Shown in pieces: positions 16,598 through 25,476 of a stretch of DNA of 64,000 nt. The notes under the pieces were generated by a model. The model made no database searches. It was not told the DNA's origin and saw nothing but the letters and a program-made list of their open reading frames with translations. The first letter of the stretch is position 1. Every line of letters begins with the position of its first letter. This stretch comes from Kiritimatiellales bacterium. GTDB lineage: Bacteria > Verrucomicrobiota > Kiritimatiellia > Kiritimatiellales > Tichowtungiaceae. The position numbers and the translations under genes were made by a program. The stretch is taken from NCBI GenBank assembly GCA_041656295.1, contig JBBADV010000008.1, forward strand, positions 61,539-125,538, read 5' to 3'.

Positions 16598-17889
16598 TTC
16601 AGCTTCACCCGTGGATCCACAAGTGCATAACAGATATCCGCCATGAGGTTGGCGATAACAAACAATATGGAACCGATGAGTACAATCGCGCGCACAACAT
16701 CAACGTCCGCCGAATTGATGGCGTTGATCCCGAGATAGCCGAGCCCCGGAATGCCGAAAAAACTTTCGAGCAGCAGACTGCCGGTGTAGAGAAACGGAAT
16801 CGCGATAACGACATTAGTCACAATGGGAATCATCGCGTTTTTTAAAACATGTTTGAACAGAATTCCGGCGCGGCTGACGCCTTTAGCCTGCGCGGTGCGA
16901 ACGTAATCGCGGTGCATTTCGTCGAGCATGATAGTGCGGTAAAAACGCAGTTCAGCACCGAGTCCGCTGATGACGCCGATGATAACCGGCAGAATTAAAT
17001 AGCGCATACTTTCAAAGCCCCACACCGGAAACCAGCCGAATTTATAACCGAAGTAATACTGTCCGGCGACGATGTAGACGAGATAGTTGATGCTCATCAG
17101 TGCGACGGAAAACACAATAAAGAAACGGTCGATCCATGTATCGCGCCAGTACGCGCAGAAGAGCGACAGAATTACAGCAGTGATTAATCCGGCGATAAAA
17201 ATCGGTACAGCCAATGTTAACGAAGGAATAATGCCGTCGCGCAACAGTGTTGAAACGCGCTGGTTCGTGCTGTGCGAAATTCCAAAATCAGCGTGTACGA
17301 GCTGGGTTAAATAGAATAGAAACTGTGAATCAAAAATATTTTCTCTCAGGCGCAGCAGTTGTATCGACTGAATTTTCACCGGCGCATCGCCAGTAAAAAT
17401 TACCGGTGGCGTATTTTCAAACTTAACAACGGTTTTAAACGTAGACGCGACGCCCTCGTCGCGTTCATTAAAAATAAGTTTCCCGTCTTCAAAATGCGCC
17501 GGGGACGTTGCGTCTATTTTCAGTTCGTACCGTGTATTTTCGCGCAGCGCAAACCGCAGCGGGATGTTATATCTGCCGTGCGGCGCAAGTATAATCGCGC
17601 CGTTCATCCAGATTACACCCGGAATGCCATGCCAGTCGCCGGCGGCGCGGCTGAAATCAGAATCTGCACAGGCACGCGTTGGAACACCGCGTTTAAAAAA
17701 GGGGAAAAGCGGCTTGTTAAATCCGCGCAGTTCGTCGAACTCCTCCAGCGATTTCGGTTGCGCGTGCGGGCCGAGTACCTGCCGTGCCGGACTTCCGCCG
17801 ACGACATTAAACAGAATGAACGTAATTAAAATTACGCCGAACACCGTCGGGATCATTTGCAGCGAACGCCGGAGAATATAACGCAGCAT
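16594..17889 (-). CDS. ABC transporter permease, OppB/DppB family, with a large inserted domain
   Basis: 431 residues from the ATG at 17887-17889, preceded by GAGGAGG and touching the stop of the binding-protein gene. The OppB start (MLRYILRRSLQMIPTVFGVI) and the EAA loop (DYVRTAQAKGVSRAGILFKHVLKN) are clear. The usual OppB is about 310-340 residues. Here residues about 63-186 form an extra block between the first helix region (GFNKPLFPFF) and the conserved YLTQLVHADFGISH. It is rich in beta-type sequence (VIWMNGAIILAPHGRYNI, then TRYELKIDAT) and has no membrane helix, so it should project outside the membrane. Its middle codes a family B repeat unit (ERDEGVAS). It may dock the binding protein or ligand. 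Confidence 0.9.
   Translation of the reverse strand: MLRYILRRSLQMIPTVFGVILITFILFNVVGGSPARQVLGPHAQPKSLEEFDELRGFNKPLFPFFKRGVPTRACADSDFSRAAGDWHGIPGVIWMNGAIILAPHGRYNIPLRFALRENTRYELKIDATSPAHFEDGKLIFNERDEGVASTFKTVVKFENTPPVIFTGDAPVKIQSIQLLRLRENIFDSQFLFYLTQLVHADFGISHSTNQRVSTLLRDGIIPSLTLAVPIFIAGLITAVILSLFCAYWRDTWIDRFFIVFSVALMSINYLVYIVAGQYYFGYKFGWFPVWGFESMRYLILPVIIGVISGLGAELRFYRTIMLDEMHRDYVRTAQAKGVSRAGILFKHVLKNAMIPIVTNVVIAIPFLYTGSLLLESFFGIPGLGYLGINAINSADVDVVRAIVLIGSILFVIANLMADICYALVDPRVKLK
17441..17464. repeat. Family B palindromic unit in the OppB-like gene
   Basis: A single arm containing GTAGACGCGACG followed by CCTCGTCGCG, internally palindromic (CGCGACG/CGTCGCG). The same unit appears as a perfect inverted pair at 22109-22174. 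Confidence 0.75.
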
Positions 17890-19718
17890 TATTCCTCCTC
17901 CCCGTGCGTTTTTTTCCACTGCTCCCACGCGGCATTGTCGACGCGCCGGTATTTGACCATGGTGTACGGAAAACTGTGGGATTTATAGTTGCGCATCCAG
18001 TTGTGAATGAGTGCGAAATCCATCGGCTGATACATGAAAATCCATGGACAGTCTTCGATGATGATATCCGCCATTTTTTCACACAGCGCATCTTTTGCGG
18101 TACCGGGCAGCATGGTGCGCATCTGTTCATAGAGTTTATCAAATTCGGGATTTACATAATTGGCATGGTTCGGCCCCGGCGAAACATTGGCGCTGTGGAA
18201 CAGCTGCAGAAAATTTTCAGCATCGGGATAGTCGGCAACCCATCCGAGCGAAAAGAGCTGCGCCTGCCGGCGATCCATTTTATCGAGAAACGCCGGCCAG
18301 TTATTATATTCGGCTTTCAGTACAACGCCGATTTTGTCGTACATGCCCGCCATGAGGTCGACCATCTGGCGCATATCTGCCGTTGCACCGCCGAGTTCCA
18401 ATACAATTTCCAGCCGCCGGCCGGTGGCCGGATTTATGCCGTTTGGATAGCCGGCTTCAGCGAGCAGCTGTCCGGCTTTTTCGAGATCGAATGAGTATGC
18501 GGTCGGCCCCGGTTTAAATCCGGCGAGTGGATCAGGCAGCGGGCCATACACCGGCGTGATGCGTCCGTTAAAATAAGTGACGAGCAGTTCGGGGCTGAAT
18601 GCGCATGAAAGCGCCTGCCGGAGAGTTTTATTCGGGCCGACGACCGGATCGTCCATATTAAAGCCGATATAAAACAGATCGAGTGTCGGTTCTTTGAGCA
18701 GGGTAATTTTTTTGTTCTGCAGTTCGGCAGACAGGTCGTTGTCAAGTGTGATGACAACATCCCAGTTGTCGCGCGAAATTCCGCTGAAACTGAACTGGCC
18801 GGCGAGAAACATCATCCACGTTGTAGTAGGATCGTCGACAACGAACTGTACGATACGGTCGAGGAACGGAACCTGTTTCCCTGCGTCATCCAGTAAGCCG
18901 GCGGTGCGGTCTTCTGCGGTGCCGGTGGAGGGATAGAGTTCGATGCGGCCGGTTTCCTGCCATTTCGGATTGCGGACAAATTCGATGCGGTAGTTGCGTG
19001 TCCACCGTTCAAGAATGAACGGGCCGGTGCCGACGGGATGATTGACGAATTCTTTGCCGTAATATTCCACCGCTTCGCGCGGCACGGCAAATGTATAATG
19101 CATGGCCATGATCCACAATAACTGCGGATACGGTTCGACGAGTTTAATTTGAAATGTGTAGCGGTCCGGCGCGGAGAGTCCTTCTACCGGCGCGTCATAG
19201 TTGGTCGGCGCATCGCCGGCGGATGCGGCGCGAAATTCATCAAGCCCGACAATGCGGCCGTTGAACGCCCAATAGCCGGCAGACATGGTTTTCAGATCGG
19301 CAACGCGTTTGATGGAGTAGACAAAATCTTCGGCAGTGAGTTCGCGGCCCCGGTCGCCGGGAAAACAGTTATCGTCCTGAAAATAGATTCCTTTACGGAC
19401 ACGGAATGTATAAGTGAGTCCGTCGCCGGAAATTTCCGGCAGCGCCTCGGCAAGCAGCGGCTGAACGCGGTAGGGGCGGTCGAGATAGGCGTAATCAAGC
19501 AGGCCTTCATAAATGCGGCCGATCATCATGGAGGAAGCGACATCGCCGGCGCGCGCGGGATCAAACCCGCGTACGCGGGGGGTTTGTCCGTAAAGAACCT
19601 GTTCCTCTTCAAAGCGCAACGAATCGAGTTCGCCGCGCCCGCAAGAACCAAGAAACAAAGTAAAAAAAACGACAGAAACCGGCAGGAAAAAATCCCAACC
19701 GCTGTTCCGCCGTTTCAT
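17889..19718 (-). CDS. ABC transporter substrate-binding lipoprotein, OppA family (SBP family 5)
   Basis: 609 residues. The N-terminus MKRRNSGWDFFLPVSVVFFT leads into a lipobox (LGSC, Cys26), so it should be a lipid-anchored periplasmic protein. The SBP_bac_5 pattern follows: an early GQTPRVRGFDPARAGDVASS with MMIGRIYEGLLDY, then the middle LTYTFRVRKGIYFQDD, and NHPVGTGPFILERWTRNYRIEFVRNP. It is co-transcribed with both permeases (1-base TAATG overlap with the first) and follows secG by 20 bases. The family binds oligopeptides, nickel or oligosaccharides; the ligand here cannot be read off the sequence. Confidence 0.93.
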   Translation of the reverse strand: MKRRNSGWDFFLPVSVVFFTLFLGSCGRGELDSLRFEEEQVLYGQTPRVRGFDPARAGDVASSMMIGRIYEGLLDYAYLDRPYRVQPLLAEALPEISGDGLTYTFRVRKGIYFQDDNCFPGDRGRELTAEDFVYSIKRVADLKTMSAGYWAFNGRIVGLDEFRAASAGDAPTNYDAPVEGLSAPDRYTFQIKLVEPYPQLLWIMAMHYTFAVPREAVEYYGKEFVNHPVGTGPFILERWTRNYRIEFVRNPKWQETGRIELYPSTGTAEDRTAGLLDDAGKQVPFLDRIVQFVVDDPTTTWMMFLAGQFSFSGISRDNWDVVITLDNDLSAELQNKKITLLKEPTLDLFYIGFNMDDPVVGPNKTLRQALSCAFSPELLVTYFNGRITPVYGPLPDPLAGFKPGPTAYSFDLEKAGQLLAEAGYPNGINPATGRRLEIVLELGGATADMRQMVDLMAGMYDKIGVVLKAEYNNWPAFLDKMDRRQAQLFSLGWVADYPDAENFLQLFHSANVSPGPNHANYVNPEFDKLYEQMRTMLPGTAKDALCEKMADIIIEDCPWIFMYQPMDFALIHNWMRNYKSHSFPYTMVKYRRVDNAAWEQWKKTHGEEE

Positions 19719-19738
19719 TTAACTCAGATCTCCGGAGA

Positions 19739-20074
19739 TTATTCAGCCGGCATCACCGGCATTTCAGATGCTGCCGGTACGGCGGCCGGCATTACCGGCG
19801 CCGGAACAGCCGCGCCGTCCATCAGCGATTTGTTAGCGCTGCCGGAGAACATCAGGCCGAGCACCAGCGTATTTATTAGAAAAATAATGCCGATCACAAT
19901 CGTGGCTTTTGTCAGTACATTGCCGGTGCGCGCGCCGAACAGTGTATCGTTACCGCCGGCGCCGAATGCCATTCCGAGTCCGCCGTCTTTCGACTTCTGT
20001 AACAGAATCAGACCGATCAGCGCCAGGCTGCATGCCGCTTCAAGAATAATCAACAGTGTACGAATAATAATCAT
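19739..20074 (-). CDS. secG: Preprotein translocase subunit SecG
   Basis: 111 residues. Two membrane helices (about 3-24 and 56-77) flank the conserved cytoplasmic loop QKSKDGGLGMAFGAGGNDTLFGARTGN, diagnostic for SecG. The tail is a Pro/Ala-rich extension (PAPVMPAAVPAASEMPVMPAE), a common add-on in the family. A GGAGG sits seven bases before the ATG. It lies between tpiA and the transporter genes, an arrangement (tpiA-secG) that recurs in many bacteria. Confidence 0.95.
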   Translation of the reverse strand: MIIIRTLLIILEAACSLALIGLILLQKSKDGGLGMAFGAGGNDTLFGARTGNVLTKATIVIGIIFLINTLVLGLMFSGSANKSLMDGAAVPAPVMPAAVPAASEMPVMPAE

Positions 20075-20154
20075 TTCAAACCTCCAGACCTTAGACTTTA
20101 GACCTTAGGAATTCAAAGCTAATGCCTAAAGCCCATGGCCTAATGCCTTTTTTC

Positions 20155-20910
20155 TTATACTCCCGCTTTAACAATATCAATAAATGAACGCGCCTCGAGC
20201 GCCGCGCCGCCGATCAGTCCGCCGTCAATATCCGGCTGATCCATCAGCTCTTTTGCATTATTCGGCTTCATGCTGCCGCCGTACTGAATGCGCAGGCCGT
20301 CCGCCGCTTCGTTGCCGACCATATTACGCACGATACCGCGAATGAAAGCGTGCACTTCCTGTGCCTGCTCTGATGTCGCCGTTTTTCCGGTGCCGATCGC
20401 CCAGACCGGTTCATAGGCAATCACCAGTTCGGCATACTGCTCCGCCGGAATGCCGGCGAGGCTGCCGCGCACCTGCTCTTCAACTACTTTATTCGTATCG
20501 CCCGCTTCGCGCTCTTCCAGCGTTTCGCCAACGCAAACAATCGGGCGCAGTCCGTTTGCCAGTGCTTTTTTTGCTTTTGAATTCACGAACGCATCCGTTT
20601 CTCCGTAATAGGTGCGGCGTTCGCTGTGGCCAAGAATTACATATTTTACATACAGCTCGCGGAGCATCGTGTGAGAAATTTCGCCTGTGTACGCGCCGTC
20701 GTCCTGATCGCTCATATTCTGACAGCCGAGCTTGATTTCAGTGTCGGCAATTTTATCGCTCACTGTTTTCAGTGCCGTAAACGGCGGACAGACAACCACT
20801 TCAACATTATTAAAGCTCGAAAGATCAACCTTTAAACCGTCAACCAGCGCCGCCGCTTCCGCGACCGTCTTATTCATTTTCCAGTTGCCGGCAATAATTT
20901 TTTTACGCAT
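20155..20910 (-). CDS. tpiA: Triosephosphate isomerase
   Basis: Glycolytic and gluconeogenic enzyme interconverting dihydroxyacetone phosphate and glyceraldehyde 3-phosphate. 251 residues from the ATG at 20908-20910, seven bases after AAGGAG; a TTG one codon earlier is possible. Active-site residues are present: Asn and Lys in AGNWKMN (residues 8-14), His in ILGHSERR, the catalytic Glu in VIAYEPVWAIGTGKTA with the flexible loop, and the phosphate-binding GGSMKPNNA and GGLIGGAAL near the end. First gene of the minus-strand run down to 13748. Confidence 0.97.
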   Translation of the reverse strand: MRKKIIAGNWKMNKTVAEAAALVDGLKVDLSSFNNVEVVVCPPFTALKTVSDKIADTEIKLGCQNMSDQDDGAYTGEISHTMLRELYVKYVILGHSERRTYYGETDAFVNSKAKKALANGLRPIVCVGETLEEREAGDTNKVVEEQVRGSLAGIPAEQYAELVIAYEPVWAIGTGKTATSEQAQEVHAFIRGIVRNMVGNEAADGLRIQYGGSMKPNNAKELMDQPDIDGGLIGGAALEARSFIDIVKAGV

Positions 20911-21312
20911 CAAACTGCTCCTTCAGGTTTTAAAATTTTCCACAAATGAGCCGAGAATTTACCGGATCCTACCGTGAAACGTAAAGTGTAAAGCTTGATT
21001 ATAAAATTATAAAAACCGGAGGATCGTGAGAAAGATGTTTCGGCGAAGGCACGCAGCCCTTTGTGCGCCGTTAATGCGAATATTCCATTTTAGTGACGAT
21101 CAAAAAACTGACCGTTCTATCGCAGAACCGCCGAAAAAATACGGAGGGCAGATGGCGCAGACATTCCCCTTTGCGCGTGACTCAAATTTTGGATTCTGCG
21201 GAGGTCGGTTGACAAAAACTTTAATCCTTTAAGAAATAGCACTTGCGTTGCAACTAAAATTCAGTTCATTTTTGATGCACATAACCAATCGTGTAATACC
21301 GGAACTTAACGC
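20911..21312. other. Intergenic region without a supported gene
   Basis: About 400 bases between two minus-strand genes. It contains a degenerate family A unit near 21154-21176 (GCGCAGACATTCCC) and a plus-strand GTG-started frame (about 21020-21232) behind GGAGG. That product has no recognisable features and overlaps the repeat, so I do not call it. No terminator with a clear T run was seen. Confidence 0.5.
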
Positions 21313-24300
21313 TTAGTTGTCGCTGGATTTCAGCATATCTTTCGGCTCACTTGCCTCGGTGCGGCAGATGTGAGAATAGTCTTCATAGCGCTGAATAAGC
21401 GGCTCGGTGGAAAGATCGCCGGAGCGGATCAGAGCGATGTTTTCAAAAAGTTTTGCACAAAACTGTTCTGAAATGTCCGGCAGCATTGAGATCCGGTTTT
21501 CCGTGAACTGATTTTTCATTTTTTTATTATCGCGCTCCTGCAGATGATATACTGCCTGAATTTTTGCATTCAGTTCCGGCGTATTGCATGCGCCGGAAAA
21601 TTTCTGCTGAACGGCAAACGTATAAACCGGCAGCTGACAATCCAGATTTAATGCAATTTCCTGTTCGAGCTGACTCGGCTTTGCGGTGTGCGATTTGCCT
21701 TTATAATCAATTACCAGCAGCCGTTCGAGTTCGCCGCCGGAATTAAAAATTAAATCAATGCGGTCGATTTTCCCTTTGAGTCCAATTTTTTGGTCGCCGG
21801 ATTGTAAGGTCACTGGCATTCCGGCGGTACTGCCGAATTTCATTTCGAACAGCGCCGGGAAACGATTTTCATCCTGTGCGGTGTCGATATCGAGCTGAAT
21901 ATAATTTTCGATAATACGCCGGATCTTCTGTTTTTCATTTTCCCAAACGGCCGGATGTCCGAGCAGATGACGTCCGCTGTTTTCGGCGCGCCGGAATTCG
22001 TCCCGCATAATTTCATGCGCGAGATGTAACATTTCATCGGAATGCGCCGGATCGAATACGGCGAGCGGAATAGATGTCGCCATTTTTGTTTTTGAGAGCT
22101 GCCAGGAAAGTAGACGCGACGCCTTCGTCGCGTTTCCTTCTCCATCGGAGCGCGACGAAGGCGTCGCGTCTACTTTATTCGCATAAACACCGCTTTGTCC
22201 GGCGATGGCGGAATAAATTTCTTTAAGGATATTGTGAAGGATACTGCCGCGATCCATTCGATCGGTTGCATCTTCGTGCAGGCGTTCCGGCCTGATTTTT
22301 AATATGTGTTCGAGAAAAAATACAAACCGGTTGTATGCCAGCGATTCGAGCGCAGTAGCACTGAATTCCGGGTTGCTCACCATCCATTTCTGGATCATAG
22401 ACGCGACGTTTTCATCGCGTTTTTCCGTGCATAACGGACGCGGCGAGGGCGCCGCGTCTGCTTTTTTCAAAGACGCATTTGTCTGCCGGACTTCATCTTC
22501 GGCGCGGCAGAGTTCCGGCGGTAAAATGGTGTGAAATGATTCGCCGAGCTCCGGCGTTTTAATTCCGGTGACGGCGCGCATGCGTTCAAAAAACTCGCCG
22601 GCCGCACGCTCCTTGCCGTCGGCATCGGCGCGTGTGAATGAAAGCGTGAGAAAGTTTTTGGCGGTACCCATTGCGGTGAGAAAAAGAATTTCTTCCTGAA
22701 TGAGCGCGGCTTTCGTTTCCGGCAGTGCAAGACGCGGACAGAAGATTTTCCTCTCTTCTAAAAACCGGCGCAGCGCTTTACGTTCGGCACCATTCAGCAG
22801 TGCATCGGCCGCCGGAATTTGCGGAAACGACTGGTCGTCCATTCCGGCGATGTAAACGGACTCAAATTTCAGACCGGCGGCGTCCATCGGATTGATAATC
22901 CATACACCGCTTTCGGTTGCGGTCTCATCTTTCAACGTAACGTTTTCGAGCAGTTCTTCAAACAGTGATAAAAACTCCGGCGCCGGCAGCGCTTTTTCGA
23001 AATCGGCGATTTCATCGATCAGCGTTAAAACTTCTTCCGGCAGTTCGAGTGAATGCTGTGCAATTAATTTCTTTAGGGGGAATGCGACGGGAACGCCGCG
23101 TCTGCTTTCAAAAAACCCGGCGGCTTCAGGCGGCAGGCGGCGCAAAAAAGGCGGTTCATTTTTGTGGAGCCGTTCAACCAGATTCCGGCGCGTTTCAGCA
23201 CTAAGATCTTGCCACTCAATCCCCGGCATTGTTAACAGATCGCACAGCCGGTCGCGCGCCGGTTTTTGCGGAAACGCAAGCAGGGCGAGCAGCGCTTTAA
23301 CGCGCGGATGCGCCGGTGCCGGCGTGCCGCGCCGGAAAAAGCAGGGGATGTTAAAACGCCGGAAAACGTCGGGGATAATATCAGTATACGGTCCGAGGTT
23401 ACGCAGAATCAGTGCAATATGATCCGGCGCTCTGCCGGACTCAATTTCTCGCGCGATCCGGCGCGCGGCATCTTCAATTTCGCCATACGGGTGTGCCGCT
23501 GTAAACAGTGCGACACGCTCGCGCGACTCGGCTTCAAGCAGATGGCTGTCGTCTGTTTCAAGTGCATCAGCAAAATCTTCGAGCCACGGCGTCCACTGTT
23601 CTTCGGCGCCGCGCATCAGCTCACTGTGCACCGAAGCGCACAAACGCTCTTCGGCTGCCTCGGCATGCGATGCCGGCAGCACGGACACAACTTGAACGCG
23701 GTTTGCGCCGAGCCGGTTTTTCAGTGCGGCAACAAAACGTTCTTCAAACGGATTCAACCAGCGTACGGCGCGGAAAATGATCCCGGAGTTCGGCGTAGGG
23801 CAGACATTACTGTCTGCCTGCGCCGCATTCATTTCCGGCGGCAGTTCGCCGGATTCTGCGAGTTGCAGCAGCGCAGTATTTACAGTAAAGCGGTCGGCAA
23901 TATTTTTTTCCCGGCAAAGCTTCTGCCACGCTGTGAGCAGCTGTCCGGCCCCATGCAGTTTATGTTCCGGCGCATGCGCGAGCAGCCAGGCGATGATGTG
24001 CTGTTCATCGCCGGCGAAGCCGGAAAATGTTTCCACCGTTTTTTTCAGAATTTTGCGGCGTGCGCCGGCAGAAATTCCAGCAAGCGGATTTTGCGGTGCA
24101 AATGACACTCCGGCGGCAGCTTCTTCATACAGAAAACCCAGTTCGGCATCGCCGGGAATTTTCCCATGTAAAATTCCGGTGCGGCGCGCGGCGCGAATGC
24201 AAAGCTGTTCGAGTTTCCGGCGCGTAAAATGGCGTGACGCATCCAGTGCGCCGGTTTCGCAGACACGCCGGCATTCGAACTGCCGCTTTGCCAGTTCGGT

Positions 24301-24330
24301 CGGAAACACAATCAGAGCGCCGGTATTCAT
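21313..24330 (-). CDS. AddB-like protein with C-terminal PD-(D/E)XK nuclease
   Basis: 1005 residues. The first two-thirds resemble an inactivated UvrD-like helicase of the AddB/RexB kind: there is no Walker A lysine motif, but helicase-like late motifs occur (VWIINPMDAAGLKFESVYIAGMDDQSFP near residues 475-500). The C-terminal third has the RecB-family nuclease signature: GSILHNILKEIY, then KGKIDRIDLIF and LLVIDYKGKSH, with Asp and Lys of the catalytic core. Such proteins act in double-strand-break end processing, usually with AddA, which is not adjacent. Several stretches (residues about 165-180, 410-420, 620-650, 715-745) are encoded by family A or B repeats, so the gene has absorbed at least four in-frame elements. 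Confidence 0.85.
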   Translation of the reverse strand: MNTGALIVFPTELAKRQFECRRVCETGALDASRHFTRRKLEQLCIRAARRTGILHGKIPGDAELGFLYEEAAAGVSFAPQNPLAGISAGARRKILKKTVETFSGFAGDEQHIIAWLLAHAPEHKLHGAGQLLTAWQKLCREKNIADRFTVNTALLQLAESGELPPEMNAAQADSNVCPTPNSGIIFRAVRWLNPFEERFVAALKNRLGANRVQVVSVLPASHAEAAEERLCASVHSELMRGAEEQWTPWLEDFADALETDDSHLLEAESRERVALFTAAHPYGEIEDAARRIAREIESGRAPDHIALILRNLGPYTDIIPDVFRRFNIPCFFRRGTPAPAHPRVKALLALLAFPQKPARDRLCDLLTMPGIEWQDLSAETRRNLVERLHKNEPPFLRRLPPEAAGFFESRRGVPVAFPLKKLIAQHSLELPEEVLTLIDEIADFEKALPAPEFLSLFEELLENVTLKDETATESGVWIINPMDAAGLKFESVYIAGMDDQSFPQIPAADALLNGAERKALRRFLEERKIFCPRLALPETKAALIQEEILFLTAMGTAKNFLTLSFTRADADGKERAAGEFFERMRAVTGIKTPELGESFHTILPPELCRAEDEVRQTNASLKKADAAPSPRPLCTEKRDENVASMIQKWMVSNPEFSATALESLAYNRFVFFLEHILKIRPERLHEDATDRMDRGSILHNILKEIYSAIAGQSGVYANKVDATPSSRSDGEGNATKASRLLSWQLSKTKMATSIPLAVFDPAHSDEMLHLAHEIMRDEFRRAENSGRHLLGHPAVWENEKQKIRRIIENYIQLDIDTAQDENRFPALFEMKFGSTAGMPVTLQSGDQKIGLKGKIDRIDLIFNSGGELERLLVIDYKGKSHTAKPSQLEQEIALNLDCQLPVYTFAVQQKFSGACNTPELNAKIQAVYHLQERDNKKMKNQFTENRISMLPDISEQFCAKLFENIALIRSGDLSTEPLIQRYEDYSHICRTEASEPKDMLKSSDN
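22109..22174. repeat. Family B element: perfect 24-bp inverted pair inside the AddB-like gene
   Basis: Bases 22109-22132 and 22151-22174 are exact reverse complements (24 bases each) separated by 18 bases. Each arm is itself partly palindromic (CGCGACG...CGTCGCG). The whole unit is in frame and encodes KVDATPSSRSDGEGNATKAS. Confidence 0.9.
22398..22461. repeat. Second, imperfect family B inverted pair in the AddB-like gene
   Basis: Left arm TAGACGCGACGTTTTCATCG and right arm GGCGAGGGCGCCGCGTCTG are diverged versions of the unit at 22109-22174, in the same relative orientation. They are read in frame as DAAPSPRPLCTEKRDENVAS. A lone partial arm lies at 23084-23106. Confidence 0.75.
23799..23818. 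repeat. Family A palindrome in the AddB-like gene
   Basis: Eight-base arms GGCAGACA/TGTCTGCC around a four-base TTAC loop, in frame in the N-terminal part (encoding about ADSNVCPT). Confidence 0.8.
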
Positions 24331-24452
24331 TTAAAGAACCATAACCTGTAATGCAGAGGAGTAAAATTCGAAAATAACCATTAAGTGAGAATCAGCCGGT
24401 TGGCTTGGGCTTTAGGGTTGAATTCCGGGGGCAGAACAATTTTACTCACCGC

Positions 24453-25391
24453 ATGAAACCGGTTTCTGAATTGATTGATCAAACGGCGGCGGCGCTGGCG
24501 AAATTATATTCGACAGGCGATGAAGATCGTCCGGAAAATATCCTGGGGAATTCTCCGGCGGCGGCCAACGTAGTTAAAGCGTTGAAAGTTCTGCTGCACA
24601 TTCTGTGCCCGAAAATTTCGCCGGCAAATCAACAGGAATTACAACGCTGGATGAATGCGCAGTTAAAAGAGTTCCGCGATTTGCTGCTGCCGGAAATTGA
24701 AACGGCGATTCCGTTCCGGTGGAAATCGGCTTCAGGGCAGCGCGAAAAGATTGCACCGGAGACCGATGTTCACAATGAAGCGGTGCGTGTGCTGTCGCTT
24801 TTTTTAAAAGAGCTGCCGTTTATCCGTGAAATGGTGATTGATGACGTGCGCGCAGCGTATAACGGCGACCCGGCGGCGCTGAGTTTTGCCGAAGTGAAGC
24901 TGGCCTATCCGGGACTGCTCGGGATTGCCGCACACCGGCTGGCACACGAGCTTTACCGGTTGAATGTGCCGATTATTCCGCGCATCATGAACGAATGGAC
25001 ACATGCGCATGCCGGCATTGATATCCATCCCGGCGCGACAATCGGGCGCGGGTTTTTCATCGATCACGGTACCGGCGTGGTGATTGGTGAAACGGCACGG
25101 ATTGGGAAGTGCGTTAAAATTTATCAGGGGGTGACGCTCGGCGCGAAGAGCTTTCCTCTCGACGAGCACGGTTATCCGGTGAAGCATGTCCAGCGCCATC
25201 CGACCGTGGACGACGGTGTAGTGATTTATGCGAACACGACGATTCTCGGCGGTGATACGGTGATCGGGCATCATTCAACGATCGGCGGAAACGTATTTTT
25301 GACGAAAAGCGTTCCCCCGTACAGCCTTGTAACACGCAGCGGCGAAGCGGCGACGGTGCGGAGCAAGGAAAATAATGCTGCGGGAATTTGA
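24453..25391 (+). CDS. cysE: Serine O-acetyltransferase
   Basis: Makes O-acetylserine for cysteine synthesis. 312 residues from the ATG at 24453 (MKPVSELIDQTAAALAKLYS); the TTG-started extension to 24405 adds nothing family-like. The helical N-terminal half precedes the left-handed beta-helix of hexapeptide repeats. That region reads HAHAGIDIHPGATIGRGFF, then IDHGTGVVIGETARIGK, with the catalytic Asp/His pair, then VKIYQGVTLGAKSF and TILGGDTVIGHHSTIGG. The roughly 310-residue EpsC/SatA-type length is normal. No ribosome-binding site is obvious. It stands alone on the plus strand; the promoter of the ribosomal pair overlaps its stop codon. Confidence 0.95.
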   Translation: MKPVSELIDQTAAALAKLYSTGDEDRPENILGNSPAAANVVKALKVLLHILCPKISPANQQELQRWMNAQLKEFRDLLLPEIETAIPFRWKSASGQREKIAPETDVHNEAVRVLSLFLKELPFIREMVIDDVRAAYNGDPAALSFAEVKLAYPGLLGIAAHRLAHELYRLNVPIIPRIMNEWTHAHAGIDIHPGATIGRGFFIDHGTGVVIGETARIGKCVKIYQGVTLGAKSFPLDEHGYPVKHVQRHPTVDDGVVIYANTTILGGDTVIGHHSTIGGNVFLTKSVPPYSLVTRSGEAATVRSKENNAAGI

Positions 25392-25417
25392 CAATTTTTT
25401 ACTTTAAAGACTAGACT
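25388..25417 (+). promoter_or_regulatory. Candidate promoter for rpmI-rplT
   Basis: TTGACA at 25388-25393 overlaps the cysE stop codon. A TAGACT at 25412-25417, 18 bases on, is an acceptable -10. This would give a leader of about 55 bases before rpmI, in which no L20-binding structure was evident to me. Confidence 0.4.
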
Positions 25418-25476
25418 CAGCGCGAGCACTTATCTATATTACCACGCTTTTATGGACCAATTTCAGGAGCATCAAT

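Noticed and set aside
21020..21232. GTG-started plus-strand frame of about 70 codons behind GGAGG
   Set aside because: The product is compositionally odd, overlaps a degenerate repeat and has no family features; the ribosome-binding match is probably chance.
2636..23818. Family A and B palindromes considered as a CRISPR array
   Set aside because: They are dispersed through separate genes kilobases apart, with no regular spacers and no cas genes in the window.
6412..24330. UvrD-like helicase and AddB-like nuclease considered as an AddAB pair
   Set aside because: They are about 13 kb apart on opposite strands, and the helicase lacks the AddA nuclease domain, so there is no evidence that they form one complex.
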